In this document: positions 10,861 to 21,835 of the stretch, piece by piece
How the letters are laid out: every line of letters begins with the position of its first letter
How positions within the stretch are numbered: the stretch's first letter is position 1
Origin: Desmodus rotundus
Lineage: Eukaryota; Chordata; Mammalia; Chiroptera; Phyllostomidae
Length of the DNA stretch: 64,000 nt
NCBI RefSeq assembly: GCF_022682495.2
Contig: NC_071394.1
Coordinates: forward strand, 30,538,470-30,602,469
Direction of reading: 5' to 3'
Translations under genes and position numbers: made by a program
The notes under the pieces: generated by a model
What the model was told of the DNA's origin: nothing
Seen by the model: only the letters and a program-made list of their open reading frames with translations
Databases searched by the model: none

Positions 10861-12514
10861 GTAACATGAATTTGTACATGGTATAAAATTGCATAGAAAT
10901 GCACACACATACCCATAGAGACAATTATTCTACCACTTTCATAAGATGTCTTCTAATTTCTAGGAATCAACCTGTATCTTTTGAACTATAAGTCCACTTG
11001 GCTTTGGTAGTTGGTGGGAAGCAGGATAAACCACCCTCTGGCTTCCACATTTTCCTCCCCTCACTACAGAAAAGCAAGAAAACCCAGATGACAGAAACGT
11101 AGTCGTTAGCAGTGAAGGCCCACCTGCCTGGTAGAAACAATGAATTAAAAAGTCAATAATTGTCTAATTTGATTATGAAAGTTTTTATTTTTTAATCATC
11201 CAGGACTCAGGTCAAACTACGTTGACTCATCCAGTACCAGTTAATGGATATCACTTCCTGACACAACAGATTTGCTTCAAAGACTTTTCTGGAAAACTAT
11301 TTGGTGGGATAAAATGTCAGAAGTAGATTAGACATGTGCATTTTATATAGATAACTGCATAAGCAAACTTTACCTATCCATTACCTGGATTATTTCCTTA
11401 GAACTCACACTGGATAGAGCTTAGACTCATTTTATTTTCAGAAAATTGAACGTCTCTTTTTCTCTTCTGATTTAGTCACACAAATTGCATCAGTTCTTAA
11501 AGAAAGCCATACCTCAAGACCTCACAAAGAGGTATCTATTACCAGGAGCTCTAAGCAAATGTTCTTTTAATTAGCTACATTTATCTTTAATCCCTGTTTT
11601 GACAGAAACTCTAACATAAACATACATTACCAATACATAAAACCCAGCTCAAAGTATGGTTAATTTTTATACTTGACAGAGCCAGTTGGAAAAAATAACT
11701 TTGACCTTTCTCCATCTTTGTGTGATGTCACTACAACCTAGTCTCAGAACCTAAAACAGAAACAGTGGCATCTGCAGCTAAAGTACAATAATGATTCTTA
11801 AACTGCTCCTTAAAAGTGGCAATAAAAATCCTAATAAGACCTCTGGGCCTTATGTTGAAGCAGCTGCAAAATCAAGTTAAATAATTTCTGCAAGGACTAC
11901 AGTAATTATAAAACTGATTAAAGTTTACCTACACTTCATTCCTAGAGGGTTTTCACCAAGGAATTAGAAACCAGATGGTTCAAGACTATGCATGATGGAT
12001 ATATTCCATGAAGCATATCCGTTGTCATGGAAACAACAGAAATAACATTATCTTTACTGTCTATTCCTTTACAAAACCATGCGTTTAAGAATTGCCACCA
12101 ATTTAAGCAAAAATCAACCAAATACTTAGGTACCAGCTTAAAAATTGGTACCTCTATCCACTTTTAATACTAAAGCCCAACTGTTGAATTCGCTAGAATG
12201 TCTTTAGTGAACCAGTGTACTTTCTACAGGGGTATTGAAAGAAAGGCTTCACAGTAATTGGAATTCTAATACTCCAGAGAGCATCAGAAGGTCTGAAGAG
12301 CCTGGAGCTCAGAGATTGCCCCCCTCCTGGAAGAGAGAGTGATCAGTGAGAGAAGCATCCTTTCCCAATGCACCTGTGGGAAAGTCAGTCCTGCTTCTAC
12401 CAAGAGCTGGCTCCTCTGGCTATACCTGAATGTATCCCTACCCTCCTGCTAAGGAAGAGTCTTATCAAACATACTCTCCCTCGTTCAATGTATTCAACCT
12501 CAATCACCATGACA
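10861..12514. other. Unassigned sequence
   Basis: About 1.65 kb without a recognised repeat or exon. No open frame above 60 codons except one beginning near the right edge. Confidence 0.4.
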
Positions 12515-12606
12515 ATAATAATCAAACATTTTTTGAATACCTACTATGTGCCTGATGGGTGTGATGCCATTTCATCCTCACTATATGTTGGTAACTGTGG
12601 CTTAGC
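12515..12606 (-). repeat. MIR fragment, antisense
   Basis: 'cattttttgaatacctacta ... tgtgcctgatgggtgtgatg ... catttcatcctcactata' corresponds to reverse-complement MIR 3' sequence (tgagcacctactatgtgcc / catttaatcctcacaa). Confidence 0.55.
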
Positions 12607-12752
12607 AAAGTGCTTCTCAAAGCATAATGTACATATGAATCATCCAGAGATCTTTTCAAAATACAAGACCTGGGACAAGGCCCAAGATTTTGCATTTCTA
12701 AGAAGCATTAAGTGATGCAGATGGATACTATTCCATAGACCACACATTAAGG
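12607..12752 (+). mobile_element. hAT-Charlie nonautonomous element, MER5A-like
   Basis: 'aaagtgcttctcaaagcata', 'atgaatcatccagagatct', 'gattttgcatttctaagaag' and 'tagaccacacattaaggagc' follow the MER5A consensus order almost from end to end. Confidence 0.75.
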
Positions 12753-12955
12753 AGCAAGGTCTTTTTGGTGGTTATGAAACATGCCCCCAAATACCCAGCT
12801 ACTAAGAAGGAAAACCTGGGATGCCAGTCCATGATTTCCTGACTCTAGACCTCTAGCTCTATCACTTTGCTCTCCTGTCTCCCAATTCCATAACACACAC
12901 ACACCATGCAGCCTGTACTTAAAAGTAAACATCTTGACTTTGTGTTTTAGCCCTA
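12753..12955. other. Unassigned sequence
   Basis: May be the 5' part of the LTR-like segment that follows, but no terminal TG or TSD could be fixed. Contains a short CA run near 12894-12904. Confidence 0.3.
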
Positions 12956-13258
12956 GGCCCATGAAAGCCGACTGACATTATGGACCACACCCTCATTAAA
13001 CTAGACAGAACAATTCCATGGCTGACATCAGGACCTGATACAATGATCAACTATTCCCTACTCTGGCCCCAGCCAATCAGGACAGCCCATGACCCCAACT
13101 CCTTTACCCACCATGATTAATGATTTTTCCTCTATATAACCCATCACCTGGAAGCCATAGGGGAGCCAGGTCTTTCAGCATTGGCTCACTTGTGACTCAG
13201 GGCTTGACACCATTTCCTGAACTAATAAACCCTTACTTTCCTGGCTACAAATTTTTAA
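12956..13258 (+). mobile_element. ERV LTR fragment with promoter and poly(A) signals
   Basis: A retroviral U3-R layout is visible: CCAAT at 13073-13077, a TATA-like ctatataac at 13132-13140 and AATAAA at 13224-13229 followed by 'cccttactttcctgg'. The TATA to poly(A) spacing of about 90 bases suits a compact R region. The 5' end is unclear and the U5 end appears cut short. I infer an ERV1-like LTR, but the exact family is unknown. Confidence 0.55.
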
Positions 13259-14139
13259 AAAGGGTAGACAACACAACAATAAAAGATAAGTTCTTAACAG
13301 CTCTGACTTCACTCTTTCACCACAGCCAAGGTTTCCAAACCAACAGTTTATACCTGCTCTGGGGTTTTCATACTATCCAATTTGTTGCCACTCTGAAAGT
13401 TTACTTCCCAACCTATGACCTTGAATCGGCTCTCTTTTATCTCATTGATTGCTCTGTGAAAAATAGCCCTGGTCTTATTCGTGTGCAAATTGCATGCATA
13501 CACCTTCTGCAGTACAGTGTATATTGAGATATAAGTTGGATTCTTGTACATGGAAATGTAAAATAGGTTTAAAAAACTGTAGATAAGTTACTATTTAAGT
13601 AGGGAAATGAACCAAAGGGTAGTTTGGAAAGTAGTTACAAGATAAGAATCAAAAGAAAAGTTAGCTCGAGATGACTTTTTTTAGTAGGAGAAACTGCATA
13701 GATTTGGGGACTTCAGGCAAAGGGAACACGACTCTTCCAACATTCAGGAGGTGGAAGATGAAATGCTTCAGATACGGCCTGGAGATCTAAGAAGGGAAAC
13801 AAGGCATCTGAACGTGGCTGGGTTAGGAAACGAAGTTTTTAAGAAATTAGACTAAGAAAATCTGCTACCAGTGCAACCTTCCCCTGCAATTGGATAAGCA
13901 GCAGCTCTCTGTAACTCCACTGTATATATGAGATTTGTTCATCTGTATTTAGAGTTTGCAGCTTAAGAATTTTCCAGCAGTGGTAAAAAAAAAAAATTCT
14001 GGGCTGGTTCAGGCATACAGACCATGTAAAGTTCTGCCTGTAGGGGCTAATTTCAGGGAGTTTCAAAAACATCTCCTAAACTGATCTGTGCCCATGCAGA
14101 TGTCTCTCCCATATGCTCCCCCACTCTAAAAATTTCCAA
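13259..14139. other. Unassigned sequence
   Basis: Open frames at 13120-13527 (+) and 13839-14072 (-) lack recognisable motifs; the first begins inside the LTR-like segment. No repeat recognised. Confidence 0.4.
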
Positions 14140-14305
14140 CAAGGCTTTGGAGTCAGGTAAATGAGGTCAAATTGCTGCCCTACAACTCAAAAACTACCTG
14201 GTCTAGGGCAGAGTACTTAATCTCTCCTAGTTTCAGTTTCACTGACTGTCCAATGGCAGTAATATTTGATACTGCAGGGATGCTGTAAGAAGTAAGTGGG
14301 GAATA
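14140..14305 (+). repeat. MIR SINE
   Basis: 'ggctttggagtcaggtaaat', 'tgctgccctacaactcaaaa', 'tacttaatctctcctagttt' and 'gcagggatgctgtaagaagt' track the MIR consensus in sense. Confidence 0.7.
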
Positions 14306-14829
14306 TATGTAAAAATATTTTTTTCTAGTTCCACACTTCAAACTTATGGTGTAGGTTGGGCTCAGAAAGTATTCACTTCCTTTTTTTCAGATCCTTCTTT
14401 GATGGGCCTGCGCCCCTTTCCTCTGCTTCTATGATATGGGACCTCGACTGTGTTGTCGCAACTCTGATGGCTCATTTTCAGTCTCTTTTACTGGTTATTT
14501 TTCCTTTTTTCTTGAAACTTCTGGGCCTAATTTTCTTACCTATAGGTAGAATGGATTAAATCAAATGAGCTCAAAATTTTAAGATTCTTAGTAAGGTTCC
14601 CACGCAACCACTTCCTCTCTTTCTCCATGCCTAGTTCACACAATCTTAGAGACTGAGCAAATGCCACATCTGCCAGCCCAACACTTTAACTAGTTCTAGT
14701 TCCAATTTCAAATTTCCTGAAGGAAATCTAAAACAAGTCCAAATTTTGCCCAAACAGCTCATTTTTCAAAGTCTCCATTTTAGCACCACTGTTTTTTGAG
14801 TGGGCCCTAGTCTTCAAACCTTGTAGCCA
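14306..14829. other. Unassigned sequence
   Basis: No assignable repeat. 'tgggcctaattttcttacct' at about 14522 resembles a MIR core scrap but is too short to call. Confidence 0.35.
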
Positions 14830-15060
14830 CTCATCCCCAATGACAGTCCATTGCCAAGACTTATGACTCCTTCCTCCACAGAATCCCTCATATGTGACCC
14901 TTCCTCTCCATGCCCACTCACCATCAGGACCCAGAACCTCTTTGTCTCAGGAACATTTCCACAAGCATCACTTCCGCCTGCCTGCCCCCATTCCTTCCCT
15001 GCATGGAAAACTGAACAGCACTGCCAAGCTACTCTGAATATTTCTTCATTTCCTTCCACG
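14830..15060 (+). repeat. Probable LINE-2 interior fragment
   Basis: The C-rich text 'actccttcctccacagaatc', 'ccttcctctccatgcccact' and 'accatcaggacccagaacct' resembles the L2 ORF2 3' portion (ctctccatccccactgccac / tagttcaggccctcat). Both strands stay open for about 80 codons because of base composition. Confidence 0.4.
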
Positions 15061-15565
15061 TCTTCTTCCAAAGCTTCACTGCCTTGATCTTCCTGTGGTT
15101 TGCACTAGTGTACTTTTTTCTTACACAAGGAGACTAATAGAACAGTAGTTTTCTACAGTCATCAAACTTGTTGGTTTTTAGCGAAGTGTATCTACAAATA
15201 GCAACCACAGAGAGATCACCATTTTTTGAGAGTATATTTTGTGCTATGTGCTTTATCATCATTATGTCTAATCTAGCTTTGATGATATTCTGGAAATGCT
15301 CCAAGAAAAAAAAATAAAATAAAGGCTCTGCTTGTTAATACATGTGGGAAATACTGTATAATACTCATATATAGTAGCTTTTGTCTTTGGGTGGGTGGGG
15401 TAAGCTACCAGCATGAGAACCCATTTTTTATGTTCTTAGGCATCTTGGTAACAGACAGGCCACTTCCCACTAGAGAAACTGAAAACTCCTCATGCTTATT
15501 TCCCCATCTTCCCATTTGGGGCTTGGACACATAGCCTAGACGATGCCAAACATATTTTAGGATCC
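15061..15565. other. Unassigned sequence
   Basis: No repeat or gene recognised. Confidence 0.4.
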
Positions 15566-15842
15566 TATATTAGTTTTCATTTTCATATAACAAGTTGCTA
15601 CAAACTTAGCATTTTCAAATGAATTTGTTTTCTTACCATTCTGGAGATCAGAAGCCCAGGTTTTACTGGGTTAAAGTCAAAGTGTTAGTGGTGTGGGTGC
15701 CCTGGAGGCTCCTGGGGGAGAATCTGCTTTCTTGACTTTTCCAGCTCCTAGAGGCCACCTGCAATTTTTGGTTCATGACTCCTACCTCATATCACTTCGA
15801 ATTCTTGTCTCTGTCGCCACTTCTCTTACTGGCAGATCCCCA
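15566..15842 (+). mobile_element. MLT1-type MaLR LTR, 5' half (split)
   Basis: 'tatattagttttcattttca', 'caagttgctacaaacttagc', 'accattctggagatcagaag' and 'tccagctcctagaggccacc' match the classic MaLR LTR opening. The match breaks off at about 15842 inside the 'cttataaggaccctt' region and resumes at 16364. Confidence 0.75.
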
Positions 15843-16363
15843 TGTGTTATTTTTATAACAATTATATGTTAGAAATGCATGAGAAATAGAGGCAGGAGGA
15901 ACCAGGTGATCTGATCTAAGTGCTTTTATTTGTTGCTGCACTGAGAGGTGGGCTGACCTGGGGGTCGACTTCAGCACTGGGAGAAAGGCAGGAGTGGGGT
16001 TTTTAAAAGAAAATGTGCGGGGTTTGTGAGGGGATAGGGGAAGGGTTAGTCTCTTGTTCTTCCAGGCGGGTGCCTCAGGGTTCCAGAATTCAAGCCAGGT
16101 CAATGGGTTAGTAAAAGGCAGGCTGTTCTCAGGTGCAGGAGGATCAGTCTGGCCGCTGGCTATTCTGGCTGGCGCCAGGTGTCTGCTGTGCAGGGTGGGA
16201 GAGAGTTTCGATTCGACCTCAGGCTACCAAGCGAGTTGGGAAAACTGAGTCATAGGCAGGCCTGAGGGTTGGAATCTGCCCTGACACCAGGAATCTGTCC
16301 TGAGGGGAATCGGCCCATCAGGAGTCTGGCAGGCTGGGAATGTGGCCTGATCCTTTCATTACA
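15843..16363 (-). mobile_element. Solo ERV LTR, antisense, inserted in the MLT1 LTR
   Basis: On the minus strand it begins TGTAATGAAAGGATCAGGCC and ends ATAACA, giving TG...CA termini and about 520 bp. AATAAA lies at 15925-15930, and a TTTTAAAA-type box about 100 bases upstream could serve as the TATA element. It splits an otherwise collinear MLT1-type LTR, so it is the younger insertion. No clear TSD remains. The family is unknown to me; base content suggests ERV1. Confidence 0.6.
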
Positions 16364-16536
16364 TATTTGTGATTACACTGGGCCCACCCATAATACCTAG
16401 GTTAACCTTCCCACCTCCAAATCCTGAATTTAATCATATATGCAAGATCTCTTTTACCAGGTAAGATAACGTATTATCCACAGGTTCCAAGAATTAGACA
16501 TGGATATCTTTAGGGGCCATTATTCAGCCTACCACA
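16364..16536 (+). mobile_element. MLT1-type MaLR LTR, 3' half (split)
   Basis: It resumes at 'gtgattacactgggcccacc' and continues 'aatcctgaatttaatcatat', 'caagatctcttttaccaggt', 'acaggttccaagaattagac' and 'ggccattattcagcctacca', the normal LTR 3' end. Confidence 0.8.
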
Positions 16537-17094
16537 TACATCCATATTTTGAATTGGAAGCTAATAAGAAAAAGAACCAGGGCTTGTGAATAATCTATGC
16601 AGAGAGCAAGAGGTGACCCCATAAGTGGCACCACTGAGTCCCCAGAGGCAGCAGCAGCTCCCAGGGTCGGCATCACAGCAGAGCTGATGAACCAGATGTG
16701 CCCAGGAAGAACTCTGCGACAGGCAGTGTGTGCTCCCCAGCCTGGGCTCAGGCCTGAAAGTGATCCTGGAGCCTCCCAACCTTCTTTGATCCTGCCCTTC
16801 CTCCAAAACTGGTTTTTCAGTCTTCCTGCTGTTTCCAGGAGCTACCCACTATCCTCCTCCCGCATTCTTTTCTAATTTTATCAGTCAAAACGAGATTTTG
16901 TTGCTTGCAGCTGAGAACCACTCTTCTTTAATATTGCCCCAAAGTAATCAAAAAGCAACATACCTGAACACAAGATTTTGGAGGTACAATAGTGAGGATA
17001 TTTATTTAATTGTGCTTTTTCTAGTGCTTTCCAATTTTGTTTGACCACAAGATCTCTTTTTTGTCGTTGTTGTTCACCTTATGTTCTTTCTAAA
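16537..17094. other. Unassigned sequence
   Basis: A GC-richer segment at 16600-16830 is open on both strands (81 codons minus, 92 plus) but shows no recognisable protein or repeat. Confidence 0.35.
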
Positions 17095-17262
17095 TAGTTT
17101 GCCGTAGAAGAGCATTGAAAAGATGCTACTTCTAGTTTTATGAATGAGAAAATAAAGGCTCAGAGATTGAAGTTATTTGGCCAAGGTCACCGCTAGTAAG
17201 TGACAGATTCAGGATTCAAAACCTGATCTAACTCCCAAGCTACTTCCTCCTATAGTGCCCAT
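17095..17262 (-). repeat. MIR SINE, antisense
   Basis: 'gaatgagaaaataaaggctc', 'agagattgaagttatttggc', 'caaggtcaccgctagtaagt' and 'cagattcaggattcaaaacc' are a clear reverse-complement MIR core. Confidence 0.8.
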
Positions 17263-18184
17263 TCAAATGCTTGCATTGTAATAATTAAAATTACTAATAA
17301 AATATTTCTAAATATTTAGAATGTCACGAGTTTTAGGTGTTCACTACCATTATTTGATCTCCTAATGTACTTGCCATCACAGGCTTTCCCGCCCTGAGAG
17401 CATTACCAGAGAGAGTGACAGGCGGAGGGGAGACTGTCTGGAGTACAGGGGTAATATTTTAATGTTAAACAATACAGGGGGTTCCTATGCCCTACATGCC
17501 CCTCTCATTCAAGAAGCAATAAGGTCGTTTAATATGCTCCTTCCTTAGGGAAAATACTCAAGAGAGAGAATTTATACTTTTTTTTTTAGTTTTGAAATCA
17601 ATTTTGTAAATCCAGAGCAGAAACAACACTCTTAAAAGTTATGGCTTTCCATCACAAAAATCAGGCAATTGACAAAAAAAAAAACAACACTCTTTTGCAA
17701 TTCAAGAGATTGATTTCAGTATCAAGAGCCAAATCCTGGGAGACCTAGAATGTACAATTTACAGAATAAAGTGGGGATGAACACGGGGTGATGTAGGGCC
17801 ATCTACCAACCCGAAGGAGAAGAGGGTCTTTTCACCTTGTGAAAGACAGAAAAGAGAATGGCAGCACCACCCCCAGAGCTGGACCCCAGAAGCAGTATAA
17901 TCAGAGCAGCTTCTGAGGAGTCTGTGGGATCCCAGAGCAGAACAGACCGTTTATTTCCTGGCTACTTCCTAGAGCATAAGCTAGAAAACTACAAGGCACA
18001 AAGAGAACCTCTGCATCCCCATGGTCCCTAAGCAGTGAAGAAGCCATGACTTAAAAGGTTTCCAGGACGACAGACCTCCAAGAAGCCTCACAGAATGCTA
18101 AGCATTCTGCGGTGCTGTGTGGAAAATCTGCAGCCCTGTCCTCTCAGCCCCCTGACCAAGCTTGGCCCAAGGGGCTGGAGCGGC
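17263..18184. other. Unassigned sequence
   Basis: No family recognised. A run 'aaacaacactctt' recurs about 65 bases apart near 17620 and 17685. From about 17760 the text becomes purine-rich and more GC-balanced. Confidence 0.35.
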
Positions 18185-18300
18185 TGATAGACTGAAAATA
18201 AACCAGAAGGGACCTCCTGGTTAGTATGAGGACAGTGCAGAGTGATAGACTGAAAATAAACCAGAAGGGACCTCCTGGTTAGTATGAGGACAGTGCAGAG
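18185..18300. repeat. Perfect tandem duplication, 2 x 58 bp
   Basis: The unit 18185-18242 is repeated without a single difference at 18243-18300. It starts tgatagactgaaaataaacc and ends gacagtgcagag. Full identity in an otherwise old landscape means a recent duplication or a sequencing/assembly artefact. Confidence 0.97.
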
Positions 18301-19630
18301 TCAAGAGAGGATGGAGTGAGAGGAGTCAATGCTTGCAGGTGTGGAGGAAGTGCGAACACCAGCAGAGTCAGGCAGACTTTCACAGTGTTGCCCAGGCCTG
18401 TTGGGATGATTACACCTGGAAGAGGCCAACGAGGACAGGAGGTGACTAGGGACAGAGGCCAACATTCCACCACCGCCCCCCTTCCATGTCACATGTGATC
18501 TGAGAGATGTGATGGAGGAAGAGAAAAATCCAGAGAGGGGAGAATCTTGATTTGGCTAAGTAATTACCAGCCACTCCCCACTAAGGGATTAAGTGTTAAA
18601 CTAGATGTTGGTGAATTTTCCAGAACTGGAAAGATTAAATTTTCTGCTACCAAGCCAAGATGGGTTTTTTAAGCTCAGACGAGTTTACTTATACACAGAT
18701 GAATCCATTTGCTTTTTCTGGCATGCCTGGTTTGTTTCTGTGTAAGATTCATACCCAGTTTGCAAGTCTTAAGAAAATGTGAACTTCCTGTTGGTGTGGT
18801 ATAACCATTAGAGTATTCTCTTTTATTATTCAAATTACTTTGCAATGCCCCAATTATACTATTATGAGTTATAAAGTTGAAAAAAGTTTATTCTGGGGTG
18901 GAGGGAGAAACCTTGGAACAAGCAGGCATCTGCTCTGGCAGTGACTAGGAAGCGTGGGATGGCCTCACTGGTGCCCACTTTGCTTGGGAAAGCAGGAGCG
19001 CTGAACAGACAGGCAGCTACAGGCCACCTCAAACAGCTTTGTGAGCCACTCATGGCTCATGAGGGGCAAGTGGGGAGACCACTGGGGTGGGGGAGGAAGC
19101 AATAAAAATGTTGCAACAGCAAAAAGACAAAATAAGTTACAGTTTCATTAAAAAGGAAAAAATGTAAGTACCAAGAAATAGATTCTGTGCATTCACAGGG
19201 GACTCTTCAAAGATATGAAAACAAGAAGAACCAAATTTTTTTAATTAAATAGAAAAAGGAAAAGGAAACAATTGAGAAAACAACAGAATGGGGCTTTCAG
19301 CTAAAGGCCATGGGATTATTCTAAATAAATTAACACTTTAAATTCTTAAGAGAAATTAAAACTTCCAGATATTAAACTGGAGTAATAAAAAAAGACATAA
19401 AATGGGTAGGGAAAAAGCCCCGAAAGTTCTTGTGAGAGAGAATGTCTCAAGTTAAATAATTTTCCCAGAACATTATCATTAGTGTAGCAGAAAGAGGCAA
19501 AGAGATGATTGTCATAAGCCAGATGTACCACATTGTCTGTTAAAGTTGCTTTACTACTTAGAAGAAAAAGTTTAGTCAACAACAATAAAAATGCTCTATG
19601 GGCCCAAATAATGTGAGTTTTATTTAATAT
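18301..19630. other. Unassigned sequence
   Basis: No repeat family recognised. 18300-18500 stays open in three frames (60-64 codons) because it lacks A/T-rich stops, not because of visible coding signal. Confidence 0.35.
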
Positions 19631-19645
19631 AAAATAGTACCTTTT

Positions 19646-19852
19646 GCCCTGGCTGGTGTGGCTCAGTGGGTTGTGCATCTGCCTGTGAACGAAGGGGGTC
19701 ACTGGTTGATTCCCAGTCAGGGCATATGCCTGCGCTGAGGGCCAGGTCCCCAGTAGGGGGCATATGAGAGGCAACCATACATTGCTGTCTCTCTCTCTTT
19801 CTCCCTCTCTTCCCCTCTCTCTAAAAAAAATAAATAAATAAAATCTTTTTAA
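19646..19852 (+). mobile_element. VES-type tRNA-derived SINE (bat) with intact TSD
   Basis: It opens 'gccctggctggtgtggctca', the bat VES head. An A-box-like 'tggctcagtgg' and a B-box-like 'ggttgattccc' (one base short of consensus) give an RNA polymerase III promoter layout. A TC-rich stretch and an A-rich tail (taaataaataaaat) end it. The perfect 15-bp duplication aaaatagtacctttt lies at 19631-19645 and 19853-19867. The intact TSD points to a fairly young insertion. The 182-codon minus frame crossing it is not a gene. Confidence 0.95.
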
Positions 19853-19867
19853 AAAATAGTACCTTTT

Positions 19868-20079
19868 ATAAACTAAAGCTAACTCATGAGCCATTTTTCT
19901 AGTCTACTCTCTCCATTGCGGAGACATGAGATGGGCAATGGTTAAATACGGCATTCAAGGCCTGAGTGAGGTGGTTACAGACAGAGGGTTATCCATCATT
20001 TTTTCTTTTAAACAAGGAGTTGTATAAAAATTATATAGGAATACAATCTAATGTGTATGATATTGACCCTGTGAGAGGA
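19868..20079. other. Unassigned sequence
   Basis: No clear repeat until the L1 piece at 20080. The L1 match may begin a little earlier. Confidence 0.35.
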
Positions 20080-20340
20080 ATAGAGAGTAACAACATAAAA
20101 CATGAAGCCCAGAAACAGACCCACCCATACACTGATTCTTTGGTTAAGACAGGTGTTACTGTAGATCAGGAGAAAGAATGGACTTTGCAAGGTGATGCTA
20201 GAACAATTGAGTATCAAATTATGATAAATAAATAACCAGGAAAGCTACCTGACATTATACACAAAAATCAGCTCCAAGTTGATTAAACATTTGAATATAA
20301 CATGAAAACTTACAAGCTTTTAGAAAATAACATATGGGGA
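20080..20340 (+). mobile_element. LINE-1 ORF2 3'-region fragment
   Basis: 'gaatagagagtaacaacata', 'gaagcccagaaacagaccca', 'gctagaacaattgagtatca' and 'agcttttagaaaataacata' correspond to the L1 ORF2 stretch near its 3' third. It is broken by stops and lacks both ends. Confidence 0.65.
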
Positions 20341-20839
20341 TGTCATCACCACCATGAGGTGCACGGCAGAGACAGTTCTCTGAGTTCACCAAACTCAGAA
20401 TCCTTTTTGTTACCGGCGCTCCAAACTCACATTTCCTAGGGACCGTACAACTGGCATCTGGCACGAGGATGTGGGCAGAAGTGAGTGGTATTCAGCACTC
20501 CCAGGCCCGACCCCTATAAGACTTCCCACATAATCCTCCTCCTGCAATGCGTCTCTCTTCCTTTATCTTCAGGACAAATGCAGAGGATATGGCAGAGGAG
20601 TCCAAGACCCTGGGAAATGATGGAGCTACTGGTGGAAAAGAATCTTCGAATGACCATCTGGCACACAGAGCTCTTTCTCCTCTTTCTCCTTCCCAACCTT
20701 CTTGAATGTTAAGATCCCATGTAAATATATAACAAAAATACATAACCCAAAGTTAAAAGGGATAAACACCTAAAAGAATACATACAAATGGAAAATAATC
20801 AGATAAAAAGGATTAAAACCACTGTAGTACTTTGGGATA
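20341..20839. other. Unassigned sequence
   Basis: The segment between two L1 pieces shows no L1 match. Frames at 20485-20743 are open on both strands but unrecognised. It could be sequence inserted into one L1, which I cannot prove. Confidence 0.3.
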
Positions 20840-21240
20840 TACAAAATAAAAATGTTTTATACTCACATCTGGGCAAAAATGTAAAAGTATAATAATATCG
20901 ACACTGGCACAAATACAGAGCACCGAGAACTCATATTTCTGGTGGAAGTGTACATTGGTACAACCACTTTATAACAGTGTGTCATTGCCTAGTAAAAATA
21001 AAGATGCCAATATTCAATGATCCAACAGCAGTTTGCACATATATTCAAGAGAGACTCATGTACATGTTCACCAGGACACACCACCAAAAAGATGCATCTG
21101 GAAGCAGCAAAAATTGTATTCATTACCAGCAAAGTAAGTAAATAAACTTTGGAAATGACCTACAATGACGTGCAGTGATGGCGACCATTCTCATAAATCT
21201 AATACTGAATGAAAAAAGCAAGTTACAAAAAAATATTGAC
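20840..21240 (+). mobile_element. Diverged old LINE-1, ORF2 3' end region
   Basis: 'ggtggaagtgtacattggta', 'caaccactttataacagtgt' and 'ctaatactgaatgaaaaaag' follow the late ORF2/3' UTR order of old L1M elements. Strongly diverged. Confidence 0.5.
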
Positions 21241-21679
21241 CTATGTAAGTAAATTTCAAAGATAAGCAAAACTTTACTGTTCAAATATCATCAACAGAAA
21301 AGAAGAGCGTTCATAACAACAAGTGAGCATAATAGTTCCTTCCAGAAGTAGTTACACAAATATTTGTTCTGTAATGAGTTATTAAATTTTATCTGAGTAT
21401 GTATTATATTTACAATAGATATGTTGAAACGGAGAAAATGATTTAAATAATAATTTATCTAGCAGCCAAGTTAAAATTATGAACACTCTGGAGAAAAGTA
21501 GATATCACCATATTATGAAATTCAATACCAGAGATAAAGAAGAGCCATTACTGAAAATGAAAATATTTAATGCCTTAAATATCATTCATTAGCAGACAGA
21601 TGATTTTTTATCAATAATAAATTAAAAGCTAACTTTTGGGCTTAGTTATAAATGACGATAATCAAGTCAAAGGACAAAC
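21241..21679. other. Unassigned sequence
   Basis: AT-rich. Nothing recognised. Confidence 0.35.
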
Positions 21680-21835
21680 AAGGCCCGTGGGGAGGAGGTG
21701 TTCAAGTTGAGACCCAACGATAACGAGAAATTACCCTAGTGAAGGGTGTTCCAGGCTGAGAGAATAGCACATGGGAAGGTCCATAGGTACAAAAGAACTG
21801 AAAAGAGGCCAGCTTGGCAGAAATGGAATGGCAGT
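21680..21835 (+). repeat. Ancient mammalian interspersed repeat, family unassigned
   Basis: 'ggaggaggtgttcaagttga', 'agggtgttccaggctgagag', 'aatagcacatgggaaggtcc' and 'aagaggccagcttggcag' match the late part of the same ancient family as 1230 and 61880 (gacatttgagctgggacc / gcattccaggcagagggaac / aggaggccagtgtggctg). Confidence 0.55.

Noticed and set aside
12956..13258. Host gene promoter (CCAAT, TATA)
   Set aside because: A poly(A) signal follows about 90 bases after the TATA, and no exon follows. An LTR U3-R explains all three signals better.
13120..13527. 135-codon plus frame
   Set aside because: It begins inside the LTR-like segment and continues into unassigned DNA without a recognisable protein.
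19646..19852. Functional tRNA gene
   Set aside because: The tRNA-like head lacks a full cloverleaf and is followed by the VES body and A-rich tail, so it is a SINE.
19346..19894. 182-codon minus frame
   Set aside because: It reads through the VES SINE in antisense, including its TC-rich tail, which gives the RERGREGERERD run.
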